Source of the DNA: Dermatemys mawii
Lineage: Eukaryota > Chordata > Testudines > Dermatemydidae
Assembly: GCA_007922305.1 (NCBI GenBank)
Contig: ML677330.1
Location: 895,109 to 959,108 of the forward strand
DNA: 64,000 bases
Direction: 5' to 3'
Below the pieces are notes generated by a model. The model was given only the letters and a program-made list of their open reading frames with translations. It had not been told where the DNA came from and did not search any database. The position numbers and the translations under genes are program-made. Shown here piece after piece: positions 12,556 through 23,637 of this stretch (within the stretch, counting starts at the first letter, position 1; the number at the start of each line of letters is the position of its first letter).

Positions 12556-14329
12556 TGGAATATAACCCAGTGATATATATTCTTTTGAACCTGACTGCTA
12601 TTTTCTATTTCAGTGAACATTTTGTTTGTCAATTTTCATACTCAGGCCAGATATTTTTTTCTTTCCTATTTTACTGATGGGAAATGAAAATATTAACACT
12701 ACTTATCTTGACACTGGCAAATGAACTTGAGTAAAAATAAAAAAAAAAAAGAGAGTAAAAAGTTCTAGTCTGTATCAGCTGAATGATTTCTGCATGTTTG
12801 CTTCCAATTTTAAGCTACCATTGCTTACTACTAACAGTAGCAGTAAAACACATTTCGAGGTAATGCTCTAATCTCACAATCAACTCAAGTGGACTTACAC
12901 TGTGAGAATGACTGAAATAACACTGTATTATAGTCTGTTAGCTGTATTTGTAAAAATTATATAGGAGGCATTACAGAAATGTATTGAGATATATAACAGC
13001 TGGAATGAAAAAAGTATTTGTTAATGACATCCTAATTTGAGAAAGGTACTTTATATACTGTATAGAAAGATAGTACCCCAAAATTAAGACAATTAACACA
13101 AAAGGGGAAGGGAGACAAGAGATACAAGGTGAGGTGTTTTTTATTTGATCCCATACCTACCTCCCACTTTTTGTTACTTGACCATAGACTTCCACTCCCT
13201 CCATTTTTATTAATTAAACCATCCCTTATTTAGAATTTTATCCCTTCCCCATTAACTTAAAATATTAGATCCAGGTAGCCTAATCCTGTAAAATATTTAT
13301 TACATATCAAGGGTACAATCTTGCAAAAGCATAGGCAACTTTATGAATAGACCCATGGATTCACATAAGTAAACTTACTTGTGTGCATGTGTTTCCATCA
13401 TCTGGCCCTTTTATGGTACGTAATGAAAATACTTAACACTAAAGCTAGTTGAATGATGAAAAACAGATTTACAAATACAGTTGTGAATAAATGGCCCAGT
13501 CTTATTCTGTTCTTATTCCTGGATGATGATACTGTATTTGTTTTTTGTGAGTATCTGAATGTCTACTGGGCATTCATGTAAATATTTGAAAATCCTGAAA
13601 GTTTCATAGATGTCAGTATAAATTATTTATATCCGGTAGTGCTATATTCACTATTTAATATTTGCTAAACAATTTCAAGTCCCTGAAGAAATATCATGCA
13701 ACTTGAGTGATCAGTCATGTACTCTTTAGTGAATACTTTCATGGAAATGAGGGTTAATTTGTAACCGTTTTGCAAACAGAAAGAAAGAGCTAAAACCACA
13801 GTAAACAGTTTAACCAGCTCTACTAAAATCCGGAACTGTTTATAATTTTCAGTATTGCCAACCCCAAACACTCAAATAGTGTCAGTACCCACCAATTTTT
13901 TAAAAAAACATGGCATTATTTCTATTTGCCTTTTGGTTGCACTTGCGTTGCATTTTCTGCAACCATGAGGGCTAGATACTTACTTTAAAAACAAAGAAGG
14001 TGGAGAGTCTCATGGAATCACTTACTAGGACTTTATCTGAAAAAACCTTAAATAATACAGAAGCTATAAAAATCATGAGAGTAGGCAACACTAATTTTTC
14101 AAAATATTGTTCAACCATTACACCCCTGGGAGGGAGGTAAATATTGTTTTTGCCATTAACAGCGCACAACATTTCAGAAGAAGAGTTGGAAATACAGCTC
14201 TGAAGTTTGTCTTGCTTCTCTGAGTTCAGTCCATTGGCAAATTCTTCCTCCATATAAAAGACTAGCATCAGCAGTTACACCAGGTAGGACTGCATCTTCA
14301 AAATTCACCCCATCACATGTACTCAGACC
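12556..14329. other. Unannotated AT-rich sequence
   Basis: No exon recognised. The stretch 13280-13410 ('cctaatcctg...atcttgcaaaagcatag...cacataagtaaactta') may be a diverged copy of a second short palindromic repeat type seen at 15350-15430 and 54715-54825. Confidence 0.4.
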
Positions 14330-14560
14330 ACCAAAACATCATCCACATTCTTGTAATATCTTGATTACTGCACATTTCTCTTTGCTGACCTGCCTCAACT
14401 CTCATCTCTTGCCTCTGTTGATTCAAACTACATCTAAGAAACTAATCTTCCTTTTCCACTGCTCTAGCCTGGGCTCTCCTCTTCCTCAAATTGCTGCACT
14501 AGCTCATATTCATCTCCCACTCTCCTCAGCAGTCTGAGACAAGATTATGATTTTTCCCAA
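14330..14560 (+). repeat. LINE RT C-terminal fragment (L2/L3-like), degraded
   Basis: The plus-strand text 'cttgtaatatcttgattactgcacatttctctttgctgacctgcctcaactctcatctcttgcc' resembles the '..SRLDYCNxLLxxLP..' region of L2/L3/CR1-clade reverse transcriptases, here in sense orientation. It is followed by 'gctctcctcttcctcaaattgctgcactagctcatattcatctccc', a pyrimidine-rich continuation typical of these LINEs. Frameshifts break the reading frame. Confidence 0.45.
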
Positions 14561-14996
14561 ACGTAAATAATTTGAATAATTCCTGAGATTGATTTTTGCT
14601 CTATAGCTCAGTCATCAATACCCTACTGTGAATGTTCTGTATTCAAAATTTCAAACATTTTGATTGGTCATCTAGGTCAGATGGTACATTTCTTTTCCCT
14701 GACTGGATGAGTATTCCTCTTAGAATTTGTTTTCTGGGGTAAATACTTGCAAATGTGAAGATGAAATTTGCATTCTATGAATATACTCCAGTATAATTCA
14801 ATACAATTTTACCACTTTAATTAACATATCTACTGGAAACTTGGTCATTAGAATATTAACATAAAGTGAACATAGGAGTGGTCAAATTCTTATAATGGAA
14901 ATCTATTTACAATTTTCAGTGAATGTATATGGGTTTTAGGCTTTTTGTTTAGGTATTTTAGTTTTTCAGTATTGCCGAGCTCTACTCATAGACAGC

Positions 14997-15310
14997 TCAT
15001 AGAATCATAGAAATGTAGGGCACAAAGAGACCTGGAGAGGTCATCAAGTCCAGCCCCCTGCACTGAGGCAGGACCAAATAAACCTAGACCATCTTGACAG
15101 GTGTTTGTCCAACCTGTTCTTAAAAAAATCTCAAATGATGGGGATTCTACCATCTCCCTTCGAAGCCTATTCCAGAAGTTAAGTACCCTATATCTAGAAA
15201 GTTTTTAATAACTTAACTCTCTCTTACTGCAGATTAAGCCAGTTTGTTTAACCTATGTTTGCCCTTGTCCAGTCCTCTGGGACCTTACCTGTCCTCTATT
15301 AGTTCTCAAA
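14997..15310 (-). repeat. CR1 LINE 3' end, minus strand
   Basis: It begins TCATAGAATCATAGAAATG, the antisense of the CR1 3' terminus (ATTCTATGATTCT repeats). It continues 'gacctggagaggtcatcaagtccagccccctgcactgaggcaggacc', the typical antisense CR1 3' UTR of birds, crocodilians and turtles. Further on, 'ttcttaaaaaaatctcaaatgatggggattctaccatctccct' and 'cctattccagaagttaa' also fit. The element is 5'-truncated, ending about 15310. Confidence 0.85.
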
Positions 15311-18300
15311 AAAAAAAATAACGTGCTAAAGGTTACAATATTGCTTAGGGTTAGGATCCAGTCTTGCAAATAGTCCTGTTGAAATCAAAGGAATTCCTTG
15401 AATGACTAAGGGCTACTCATATAAGTAAATGTTAGCAGACCCAGGCTCCTAATGCCAGGTGTCATTCAGTAGGTACCACTTCAGCTGAGTTTAGAGTGAA
15501 ATTTGAAGATCATTATGGTCAGCTACACCAGCACAGTGGCTACAAACCAGCGGCCCCAATTACTCTTCTTGGACTGAGGGAATACTTTGGGCCCAGAGTA
15601 TTTCCCAGGTGAACAAGGATATGCAGTCCTTCGCGCTGGCTGTTCTACAAGCTGGTGCCTGGCAGCTAGAGGATTGGAACGGCACGAGCCATCATCATTC
15701 CATCCCTACACTGGTGCAGGAATGAATTCAGTCTTCAGCGTTTTAAGAGGAGATATTATTTGGAGGTCGGGGAGGAGAGAGTCCACCATTACGTGCGCAC
15801 ATATACCAAAACCCAGTTATTTCCTCCTGCACGAGCTCTTGTTGGATCATTATACTAGTAATGATGGTTGGAAATAAACTGCAATTTTTTTTTCAGACAG
15901 GCTAAATGAAAATGTTTGGCATTTCTTATTTATTGATAATAAATAGGCTTGATAGCTATTGATATAAACCAGCAGGGCAAGGCTGAGTTTAACCAGCACA
16001 CTCTGTGATGTCAAAGTTATAAATCATACAGGGGAGTCTCATGTTATGTAACATCCCACAAACTAAAGCACTAGCCATTTTTAAAAAAGTAATAAAGTTA
16101 AAGGGTAAGTAGGTTACTTATCACTTTACAGCACTCAGACTTCAGCTTGTACAACACTTAAAAATGCACAGATGGACTTTGGAGTCTTTAAAATCAATTT
16201 GTAATTTCAGAGCTGAAGTTATACACATAAGACAGAAAGCAATGCAGTCTTTTGAATAAGACTTTGAAGCCACTTTAAGTAAAACAGAGGCATTCAGTAT
16301 CATTACATAATTATACTTGGAAAGATGAAATGCTGCAAAACATTGCAACATGGTGCCAAAGCGAAAAATGTGGCCCAGAGCTCAGATGTTTTGGGACTGG
16401 ACTTTTGAATGAAGTCAGTCACTAGGTATATACTGATTCAGGAGGAGATGCATGAAGGTGACATCCAAAAACCAACTTCTAAATTATTATTATTAAACAA
16501 GTTCTCTCTCGTAACCAACTTTGAAGTTAGTCCATGAGAACTATTTACCAGAGATTTAAACCATAAGCAAAAAGCTTTAGGTATCATTTTTGCCATCTCA
16601 TTTTTTCTTTATGTTCTTTTTATAAATGCATGAAGACTGGTCCCTGCAGAAAAGAGCTTCCGATTTATAGGCCAAATTTTGTGCGTCTTATTCACGAGTA
16701 GTCCTTTTTATTTAAATTTTGTGTAAATAAGGTGAGGAGAATTTGACTCTAATGATCCAATCCTATTTTGTGAGGTTCTCGTGTGCACACTGACATTTCA
16801 CTGCTTTGGGCCACAAGAAGGAAACAAACCAACAAGAGATGGGAAGGAGGTTTCAACATTCTTGTTTAAATTTTAATAATGGACTATTTAATCCCTTTTC
16901 ACTGAGAGTGAAAGATTAGAATAGCGTTGTTTCAAGTGGAACAATCTATTTTTCCCCTCTATAGCATACTATTTGTTGGACACTCTGCACTCTTTTCCAT
17001 ATAGGTGCTGTTTGCTTGCTTAAAATTTTACCAAGGCCAGCTGACGTCCCCAGACTCCCAGCTCTCTTGCGTGTGTTTCCATTTTGGGAAGAAGCAGCTG
17101 TGAAAAATCAGTCCCTTGCTTCTCCTCGGGGAGGCGGAGAAAGTGGAGAGAGAGGTGCTGCAAAAAAAAGTTTAACCCTGCTCCACTCCTCTACAATGAA
17201 ACAGGAAAAGGGAAAGGAGACGATCTGACTACTTGAGGACCTCGTTAGGGGGACTTGGCAAAAGATGTCCCACATTGGTAGTCTCAGAGATTTAAATTAG
17301 TTGTCTCATTTCAGCCATTATTATACTTGCATTTGATGCATTTTTTTCTGTTCCTAATAAATTTAAGGAGGCAGAGAACTTCCTCCCCACCCCCAAGAAC
17401 CTCCCCACCCCAAAGCCAAAATCCCTGAACAAACCACAGAAGTGATCTACAAAATGCATGGGGCCTGATTCTCCACTGCCTCCTACCTGTGTAATCAATT
17501 ATATCTGTGCCATTCAGATGTAAAGTGCTATTGTATTGGAATGGTTTGTGTGATATCAGAGGCAGGGTGCATTCCAAAGAGAAGGAGAGGGCATAGGTCA
17601 GTTGCAGACCTTTCAGAAGGAGAATTATATGAAGAGGATGCATGGCTCAAGAGGGAAACAACTAAGGTGTCTTTCATAAGCCAACCAAATAGCCTTCCTT
17701 CAAACATTTCTTAGATCTGAGGCTGGTAGCACTCACTAGTTCATGTGAGTCACTTTTATATACCCTACTTTTTTTAAAAAAAAATTGCTTGCCAAGACTT
17801 CCCACAACCTTTCATATGATAGTTTACTGTTTTATATTGCTTTTTCTCTCTATCCACCCCATCTCGTATGCTACATGCAGAAGTTTTTGTGCACTCTGCT
17901 AAGAGCCTGTTTTTTCACATGCTATTTTTCAGCTACTGAAATGTTTAATGGCAGATATCCCTTTTCTAGGTTTACAGATTTTTGAGACAGAATTTATATA
18001 TTTCAACAATTGTTTTCCATCTGTGTTGCAAAATGTTTACAAAACACATTGCTGTCCAGGTATTCACTTTCTTATTGCATCTACAAGTTCAGTGCTTTGC
18101 CACTTGTGTATCTGCAAAGACTATTTCTGCTGTTCCATTAAGAAGTTTGCTTCTCAAGTCTCGATGAAGCATGGGTCAAACTGTGGGGTTTGTTTTCTCT
18201 GAACATTTTAGGATCACCATTACTGAGCGTATTGCTTATTCTCATGGCACTGAAGCCAAAGGAGTCACTATCCTTTGGAAGTAAGCACTCTCAGCCCTGG

Positions 18301-18424
18301 GTCTTTACTTTATTAAGCATAGTTGCTTCAAAGTAGACATGAGATAACTGGCCAGTAGAAAAAAAATTCAGATTTTCTCCCAGAGGTAATAAGGATTAAT
18401 GGAAATAATTCATGGTTTTGGTTG
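15311..18424. other. Unannotated sequence
   Basis: No exon or clear mobile element. 15350-15430 ('ccagtcttgcaaatagtcctgttgaaatcaaagg...actactcat'-like) may be a degenerate palindromic repeat. The segment 17041-17230 is purine-rich and more GC-rich than its surroundings but shows no start, splice or domain signal I can defend. Confidence 0.4.
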
Positions 18425-18490
18425 CATATCTGGGACCAGATGCATACCTGGTGTAACTCCACTGAAGTCGTTGATGCTATAGCAGAGTTA
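18425..18490. repeat. Degenerate palindromic repeat fragment
   Basis: 'gggaccagatgcatacctggtgtaactccactgaagtcg' shares the 'ggtgtaactccattgaagtc' core of the palindromic family. Only half is recognisable. Confidence 0.4.
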
Positions 18491-18886
18491 AATATTTCCT
18501 CTCCCTTTTTACGAGCTCTACTGTGAGCACCTCACTCATACCTTTTTAAACATCCGCTGCCTCCCTCATTCTTTCAAGATCCAGCTATAGGTTCTCCAGC
18601 ACATCATCTTTTCAATGTCTGTTTTTTAGACCTTAGGAAAAATGATTTTTTATATATGTTAGAAGATGTGTGGGAACCCCATCTCCTTACAGTAAAACTG
18701 AAATAGAACCATTAAGGTGTAATGCTGTTGACAGTAAAAATCACATTAAAGTATATTTATACTAAGGAAGACCAAGTTACCATTTTTTCTGATGCAATTT
18801 TTCTGATGTCCACAAAATTGTTTATTGAGTATGCCGTTAAAATTGTGCATTGCTCTTCTCCTTTAGCAGAGTAAGAATCTCCTGGG

Positions 18887-19617
18887 TGTAGCAAAGTGAG
18901 GACTCACCCCTGTGGCGCCTCCTGCTGGTCGTCCAGGGAATTAGCTCATCCAGCCTCTGGGGCACCCTCTGCAGGCTGAGGTCCCGCTTGCCCCTTGCCC
19001 TGTGTCCCTCCCTGGATCCCGGTGCCCTCTTCTCTAGGGTGTTGCACCCCTGGAGTACCCCCCCCCAGTCTTAGGGTCTCCCATCCCCAGTGAACCCCCA
19101 TCCTCTATTCCCTACTTTGCCTCATTCTAGGCAACTGCCAGTCACCACTTGCCTCTGTTCACTGGGGCAGACTGCAGTGTAATTGCCACTCATCACCGGC
19201 AAGGAGGGTTTGGCCTGCTGCTTCTGCCTCTGTGGCCATGGCTGCCCCATGCAACTCCAGTACCCTTTATTGGGCCATCCCCTAGGCCCTGCAGCCTGGG
19301 AGTTTCCAGGCCAGAACTCCCCCAGCTCCTCTTGCTTTGCCCCAGCCCTGCTCCACTCTAGGTACCTTGTCAAGCTTCCCAGCAGCCAGGCCTGTCTACC
19401 TCCACAGACAGAGGAGACACTTTTTCTGCACCAAACTCTGGGCCTTTTTATCAGGGCCAGCTGGGCCCTGACTGACCCAGCAACAGCTGTGGCTGCTCCG
19501 CCCCAGCTGCTTTCCATTGTATCCCTCTGCTGGGCTGCCTTTCCAATCAGCCTGGGAGCTTGCTTGCTCCCAGCCAGAACCCTGTTTACCCAGGAGTGGG
19601 GCAGCTGCCCTACTACA
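18887..19617 (+). mobile_element. Solo LTR, 731 bp, with 5-bp target-site duplication
   Basis: The element starts TGTAGCAAAG at 18887 and ends CCTACTACA at 19617, giving TG...CA termini with a TGTAG/CTACA inverted pair. It is flanked by CTGGG on both sides (18882-18886 and 19618-19622), a 5-bp TSD. The body is GC-rich against AT-rich flanks and contains no gag or pol sequence, so it is a solo LTR left after recombination between two LTRs. The plus orientation is only a working choice. The family (Ty3/Gypsy or ERV, turtle-type) is from memory. Frames of 155 and 174 codons on opposite strands across it are not genes. Confidence 0.75.
18915..18928 (-). promoter_or_regulatory. CTCF-like motif inside the LTR
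   Basis: On the minus strand the sequence is CCAGCAGGAGGCGC, which fits the vertebrate CTCF core CCASYAGRKGGCRS at 13 of 14 positions. It lies 28 bp inside the left end of the solo LTR, so every copy of the family that keeps this end could carry it. Binding is not shown. Confidence 0.45.
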
Positions 19618-19622
19618 CTGGG

Positions 19623-20312
19623 ATATAGGCCCTTATTCCATTTCATATGAAAAAGCTAGAGCAATCTTTCTATTGTTTATAAATTTGACAAATCAAAATC
19701 AAAAGATTAGGAAGTATGCAAAATATTGAGAAAAGCCTTCTTAACAAATGGTACTTCTGAATGTACTGAAGACCAGATGTGTGTGAAATATTTTCACTGA
19801 AACTTGAACTCTATCAGCCACAGCATAAGTCACAAGATGTGTTTATAAACCTTAGCCAGTGTTGCGGAGAAACTCATGAGACAATGAGATTATTTATGCA
19901 ACTACCTTCCACTTGGTCCTGCCTTCAACAGCTACCTAAGCCCAAGGACTCCTCTCCTATAGAATGGTCTTCTTGGAAGTTCAAGTTCTGCAAACTCAAA
20001 CCTTCAGGTCAGATGGCAGAGGCTGGTTCACTTCCAGACATTATGGAGCAAACCTCAGTTCTTAGTTTACGAAGTATTTTTTGAACTGAACTCCGAAGGG
20101 TTTACACAACTTTACTCAAGACTTTGTAACAGCACATAGAAAGCGGAAAGATATTGTACCAGCTAATGACCACAGTCACATGAAAGTAAACACAGAGTAA
20201 CTTCATTCAATCAAGTTAAACTACCAGGTTTACATTGGTATAACTAAGATCAGAGGATTCAGTTCTCTCCTCTGCCTCCTTTATGCCACTCCTGTACTGT
20301 AAGAATGGAGAA
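19623..20312. other. Unannotated sequence
   Basis: No exon or clear mobile element. A scrap of the palindromic family may lie at 20215-20275 ('accaggtttacattggtataactaagatcagagg'). Confidence 0.4.
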
Positions 20313-20510
20313 AGAATGGTCTGGTGGGTAGAGGAATGGATTTAGACTCAGTAGATCTATGGTCAATTTTCAACATAGCCACAAGCATCCTGTGTGACCA
20401 AAGGCAAGTCATTTACTCTAACAGTTTCCTCAACTGTAAAATGGGGATTGCGCTGTTCTATGTCACACAGGCATTGTGATTAATGAATGTAAGGTGCTCC
20501 TGTGCAATGA
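20313..20510 (+). repeat. MIR/CORE-like SINE
   Basis: The core reads 'cctgtgtgaccaaaggcaagtcatttactctaacagtttcctcaactgtaaaatgggga'. This is the diagnostic MIR/CORE-SINE phrase 'tgtgaccttgggcaagtcacttaac...ctcagtttcctcatctgtaaaatgggga'. The tRNA-like head lies just upstream ('aatggtctggtgggtagaggaatggatttagac'). A 3' tail ('gtgattaatgaatgtaaggtgctc') also fits. Nearly full length. Confidence 0.8.
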
Positions 20511-21217
20511 GGGCCACACACGTAGCTGGATAGCTACAAAGGAGGTTTGAAGAAGCTGTATAACGAATACATCCTTTGTAAAAGTTTTCTTCACTGACAC
20601 TGGGCTGGCAGAGCAGTAGAGAATATGCTGAAGGTAGAGAGAGAGATGATGTAGCGGGGTTAGAGCTGATCAACAGATAGTGATTTGGCAACCACCTCCC
20701 CTCTCTCCAATCCCTCGCCACACCCACTAAAAAATCCAACACAAACATTTTCACCTAAATTTTGATTTTAGTGGGTGGTGGAAATTTAAATATCAAAATT
20801 TGGGCTCCCAACCAAAATATTTCAGTTTGTGAGCATTCTGTTTTCCCACCAACACCTCACATATTCCCATGGAAAGAACTTTTAATCAAAAACTTCAGGG
20901 GGGATGGGGTCGGGGGAGGGAGGAAAACAACATTTCCTTATGGTGGAATTTTTTCAACCAGCCTCTATTCCAGACCAGTGAAGAAGTTCATACATGGCTG
21001 TAGGAAATTGCCATAAATTAGAACAGACCTGGAGGTTCTAACTGGTTTTGGGGCAGGACAGGGCCCAGAATCTGGCAGGCTCAAAAATGGCTTAAATACA
21101 GTCTTGGCATCTTATCCCTACCATTCAGAAACAGGGTCAGCATCTTGTTAGTTCTCTCTTCATTTAAATGGTGACAATTTCTCTAACTGATGAGGTCACA
21201 TTTAGTAAAGTTATTGA

Positions 21218-21318
21218 GGCAGATTCTGAACTTATTTACTGGGGGGTAAGTTAGAAGTAACTCTATTGAATGCAACTCTGGATATAAACTGGTGTAACAG
21301 AGAGCAGAATTTGGTCCA
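21218..21318. repeat. Best-preserved copy of the palindromic dispersed repeat
   Basis: Begins GGCAGATTCTGAACTT, has a centre 'gaagtaactctattgaatgcaactctgg' and ends 'aactggtgtaacagagagcagaatttggtcc'. The outer ends (GGCAGATTCTG / CAGAATTTGGTCC) and the inner AGTAACTC / GCAACTCT parts are near-palindromic, giving a hairpin-like MITE of about 100 bp. Confidence 0.5.
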
Positions 21319-22524
21319 CTGACAAGAATATCTTTAAATGCATACATTAAAAAAGCCTTATATTCTCCATGATTCTAGATATACACAGACATTTCCCAAA
21401 TGGCAATGTCCCTAATAATTGCATGCAAGGCCACAATGAACCTCAGTAGGCACAGCTGATTTGCAGGGTGCATTTTCAAAGGCAAGAGAGATAATTAAAC
21501 AAGTTCTCTTTTAACTGAAAAAATGAATTATAAATTATCTCCATTCACACTGGGGGTCGAACAGCTGCATTCTCTTACCATGAGTCACTAGAGTGGACCT
21601 TTGCCACTGGCTGAAATCCATGAGTTTCCCCATGTTGTAAACAGCATTTTAGTGATACATATATCAGAACCAGGTTGTTTAAAACTTTAAATGAAGATTT
21701 TTCTTTATACGCTTTGGTTTGAAGGTATAAACAACTGCTCACAGAATTTATGCTATTTGTATTCAAATGCAGGAGAATCTCTTTCACTGATTCAATAGTA
21801 ATCAAATTCACTTTTATATCCCCTCTTTTGGGTTATGCAGTTTTACTACAATGTAAAGAAAAATACATAACAGGCTCTGTTTGGATAGAATGGAATGTAT
21901 TGAAAATTTTCTATAAGACAGTTCAATATACCTAATTACTTTATAAAGTTACACAATAGCAAAGCAACTGCCAGCCCCATAGTTTCCAAAGACATACTTC
22001 AAGACCCACAGAGATCACTATACAAGACATTGTAGTTATAAAAGCAGGAAAATCAGACTGTTTTCTTTGCGTACATTGAGCATGCAGTATGTATAACATG
22101 GGACATCATGCCGTCAGGCAGTATTTCCCGAAGTGTGGGAGGGACAAATCGCTAGCTGTGGGCATGAAGCACTTCTCAGTTGCTTTCTGGAATATGAGTT
22201 TTCATTTAAAAAAGTCTCTAAATGTATTGAGAACATCCAAAAGGCATCTGCTTGAATTTGCAAAGCGCCTGAAACAACAGCTGCAATCATTTGCATCTAA
22301 GTTAGCACTCACTGAAATCATGATATTTTAAATGTCAACACTATTAACTATTTTCCTGCTCATGAAAGGATATGAGAAAGGAGAAGGTATATCACATTAT
22401 GAAGATGCAAACCAGTGTTTCACAGAGTAGGAAAGGGAAGAGAGGAAAAAGACTAGCTGAGAGGAAGTGCTGAAAATTTATACAGTAAGGTGTGAAGGCT
22501 TTTAAATATATCTCAGAGGTACAG
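21319..22524. other. Unannotated AT-rich sequence
   Basis: No exon or repeat recognised. The small open frames (for example 22089-22331) have no domain signature. Confidence 0.45.
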
Positions 22525-22536
22525 TTGGGCAGTACA
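22525..22536. repeat. Left target-site duplication of Penelope-like element
   Basis: TTGGGCAGTACA here is repeated exactly at 23626-23637, bracketing the element. A 12-bp TSD is too long for most cut-and-paste transposons and fits target-primed retrotransposition. Confidence 0.8.
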
Positions 22537-22625
22537 AGAATCAGAGGGGTAGCCGTGTTAGTCTGGAATTGCAGAAGTGACAAAGAGTCCTGTGGCACCT
22601 TAAAGACTAACTAAAATTTTTTTCA

Positions 22626-22663
22626 GAGCATAAGCTTTCGTGGGCTAATACCCACTTCATCGG
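22626..22663 (-). ncRNA. Hammerhead-ribozyme-like motif, left arm
   Basis: On the minus strand the order is CCGATGA, then a stem-loop GTGGG-TATTAG-CCCAC, then GAAA, then GC-TTAT-GC-TC. This is the layout of a minimal hammerhead (CUGAUGA, stem II, GAAA, very short stem III, UH cleavage site) as described for Penelope-like elements. Stem II is a perfect 5-bp stem. The first core has one change from CUGAUGA (second base C instead of U), which would be expected to weaken cleavage. Activity is not implied. Confidence 0.5.
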
Positions 22664-22812
22664 ATGCATGCAGTGGAAGTATCCAGGGGCAGGTATAAAT
22701 AGGTAGGCAAGAACCAGGTGGGAGATAACAAGGTTAGTCCAATCAGGCTGAACCAGCTTGTTATCTCTAATCAGGGAGGGTGAGGTGTTCCTCTAGCAGT
22801 TGAACTGGAGGT

Positions 22813-23212
22813 NNNNNNNNNNNNNNNNNNNNNNNNNNNNNNNNNNNNNNNNNNNNNNNNNNNNNNNNNNNNNNNNNNNNNNNNNNNNNNNNNNNNNNNN
22901 NNNNNNNNNNNNNNNNNNNNNNNNNNNNNNNNNNNNNNNNNNNNNNNNNNNNNNNNNNNNNNNNNNNNNNNNNNNNNNNNNNNNNNNNNNNNNNNNNNNN
23001 NNNNNNNNNNNNNNNNNNNNNNNNNNNNNNNNNNNNNNNNNNNNNNNNNNNNNNNNNNNNNNNNNNNNNNNNNNNNNNNNNNNNNNNNNNNNNNNNNNNN
23101 NNNNNNNNNNNNNNNNNNNNNNNNNNNNNNNNNNNNNNNNNNNNNNNNNNNNNNNNNNNNNNNNNNNNNNNNNNNNNNNNNNNNNNNNNNNNNNNNNNNN
23201 NNNNNNNNNNNN
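22813..23212. other. Assembly gap (400 N)
   Basis: Exactly 400 ambiguous bases lie between the two inverted arms. The round number suggests a placeholder rather than a measured length. Long inverted repeats of this kind often break assemblies. Translations across it are meaningless. Confidence 0.98.
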
Positions 23213-23431
23213 ACCATAGAAGATTTAAAGGTCAGCATTTTGCAGCAACAAAACTTCCAATCCAGACTGCAAAGAGAGATTGCAGAGCTGCAATTCATTT
23301 GCAAATTTGACACAATCATTTTGGGACTGAATAGAGATTTTGAATGGCTAGCTAACTACAAAAGCAGCTTCTCTTCTCTCGCTATTCAAACCTCCAGTTC
23401 AACTGCTAGAGGAACACCTCACCCTCCCTGA
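23213..23431 (+). pseudogene. Penelope-like RT/endonuclease, C-terminal remnant (72 codons)
   Basis: The frame is open from the end of the N gap to a TGA at 23429-23431 and encodes about 72 residues. Recognisable pieces are EDLKVSILQQQNFQ near the start, then AELQFICKFDTIILGLNRDF, then EWLANYKSSFSS. The 'FI.KFDT...GLNRD' block is the conserved segment that follows the GIY-YIG nuclease domain in Penelope-like proteins, as I recall it. The last part runs into the right inverted arm (from 23390), so the arm carries the gene's 3' end. No internal stop is present in this fragment. The GIY-YIG catalytic residues and the RT would lie upstream, in or beyond the gap. Cut off on the left, so whether the full gene was intact is unknown. 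Confidence 0.7.
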
Positions 23432-23538
23432 TTAGAGATAACAAGCTGGTTCAGCCTGATTGGACTAACCTTGTTATCTCCCACCTGGTTCTTGCCTACC
23501 TATTTATACCTGCGCCTGGATACTTCCACTGCATGCAT

Positions 23539-23575
23539 CCGACGAAGTGGGTATTAGCCCATGAAAGCTTATGCT
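23539..23575 (+). ncRNA. Hammerhead-ribozyme-like motif, right arm
   Basis: Same layout as the left-arm motif: CCGACGA, stem GTGGG-TATTAG-CCCAT, GAAA, GC-TTAT-GC-TC. It differs from the left copy at the core (CGACGA against CGATGA) and at the closing base of stem II (U in place of C, giving a G-U pair). Two departures from CUGAUGA make activity doubtful. Confidence 0.4.
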
Positions 23576-23625
23576 CTGAAAAAATTTTTAGTTAGTCTTT
23601 AAGGTGCCACAGGACTCTTTGTCAC

Positions 23626-23637
23626 TTGGGCAGTACA
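23626..23637. repeat. Right target-site duplication of Penelope-like element
   Basis: Exact second copy of TTGGGCAGTACA (first copy 22525-22536), directly after the truncated end ...TTTGTCAC of the right arm. Confidence 0.8.

Larger units (their letters stand above)
22537..23625 (+). mobile_element. Penelope-like element with inverted terminal arms (contains assembly gap)
   Basis: Two arms of 236 bp, 22577-22812 and 23390-23625, are near-perfect reverse complements. The left side has an extra 40-bp tail (22537-22576, AGAATCAGAGGGGTAGCCGT...) that the right side lacks, and a 12-bp TSD flanks the whole. The right half encodes the C-terminus of a protein on the plus strand (23213-23431), which I recognise as the part after the GIY-YIG endonuclease domain of Penelope-like reverse transcriptases. 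Known Penelope-like elements have terminal repeats in direct or inverted order, a short extra tail on one side, variable TSDs and hammerhead-like motifs in the repeats; all are visible here. Most of the RT is missing or hidden in the 400-N gap, whose true length is unknown. Clade (Neptune or other) cannot be told. Confidence 0.75.

Noticed and set aside
17041..17230. Possible 5' exon or CpG-island promoter
   Set aside because: Only mildly GC-rich with few CpGs; no downstream splice donor with coding continuation and no recognised protein.
19122..19650. Opposing 155- and 174-codon frames
   Set aside because: Both lie inside the GC-rich solo LTR at 18887-19617 and run out past its end. No gag, pol or env signature.
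20313..20510. Possible tRNA gene from the tRNA-like head
   Set aside because: It is the head of a MIR-like SINE; the cloverleaf and box B are degraded and the SINE core follows directly.
22771..23319. Frames of 182 and 139 codons over the N gap
   Set aside because: Most of their length is unknown bases.
22577..23625. Cut-and-paste DNA transposon with long inverted repeats
   Set aside because: The 12-bp TSD, the one-sided tail and the Penelope-type coding remnant fit a Penelope-like retroelement better.
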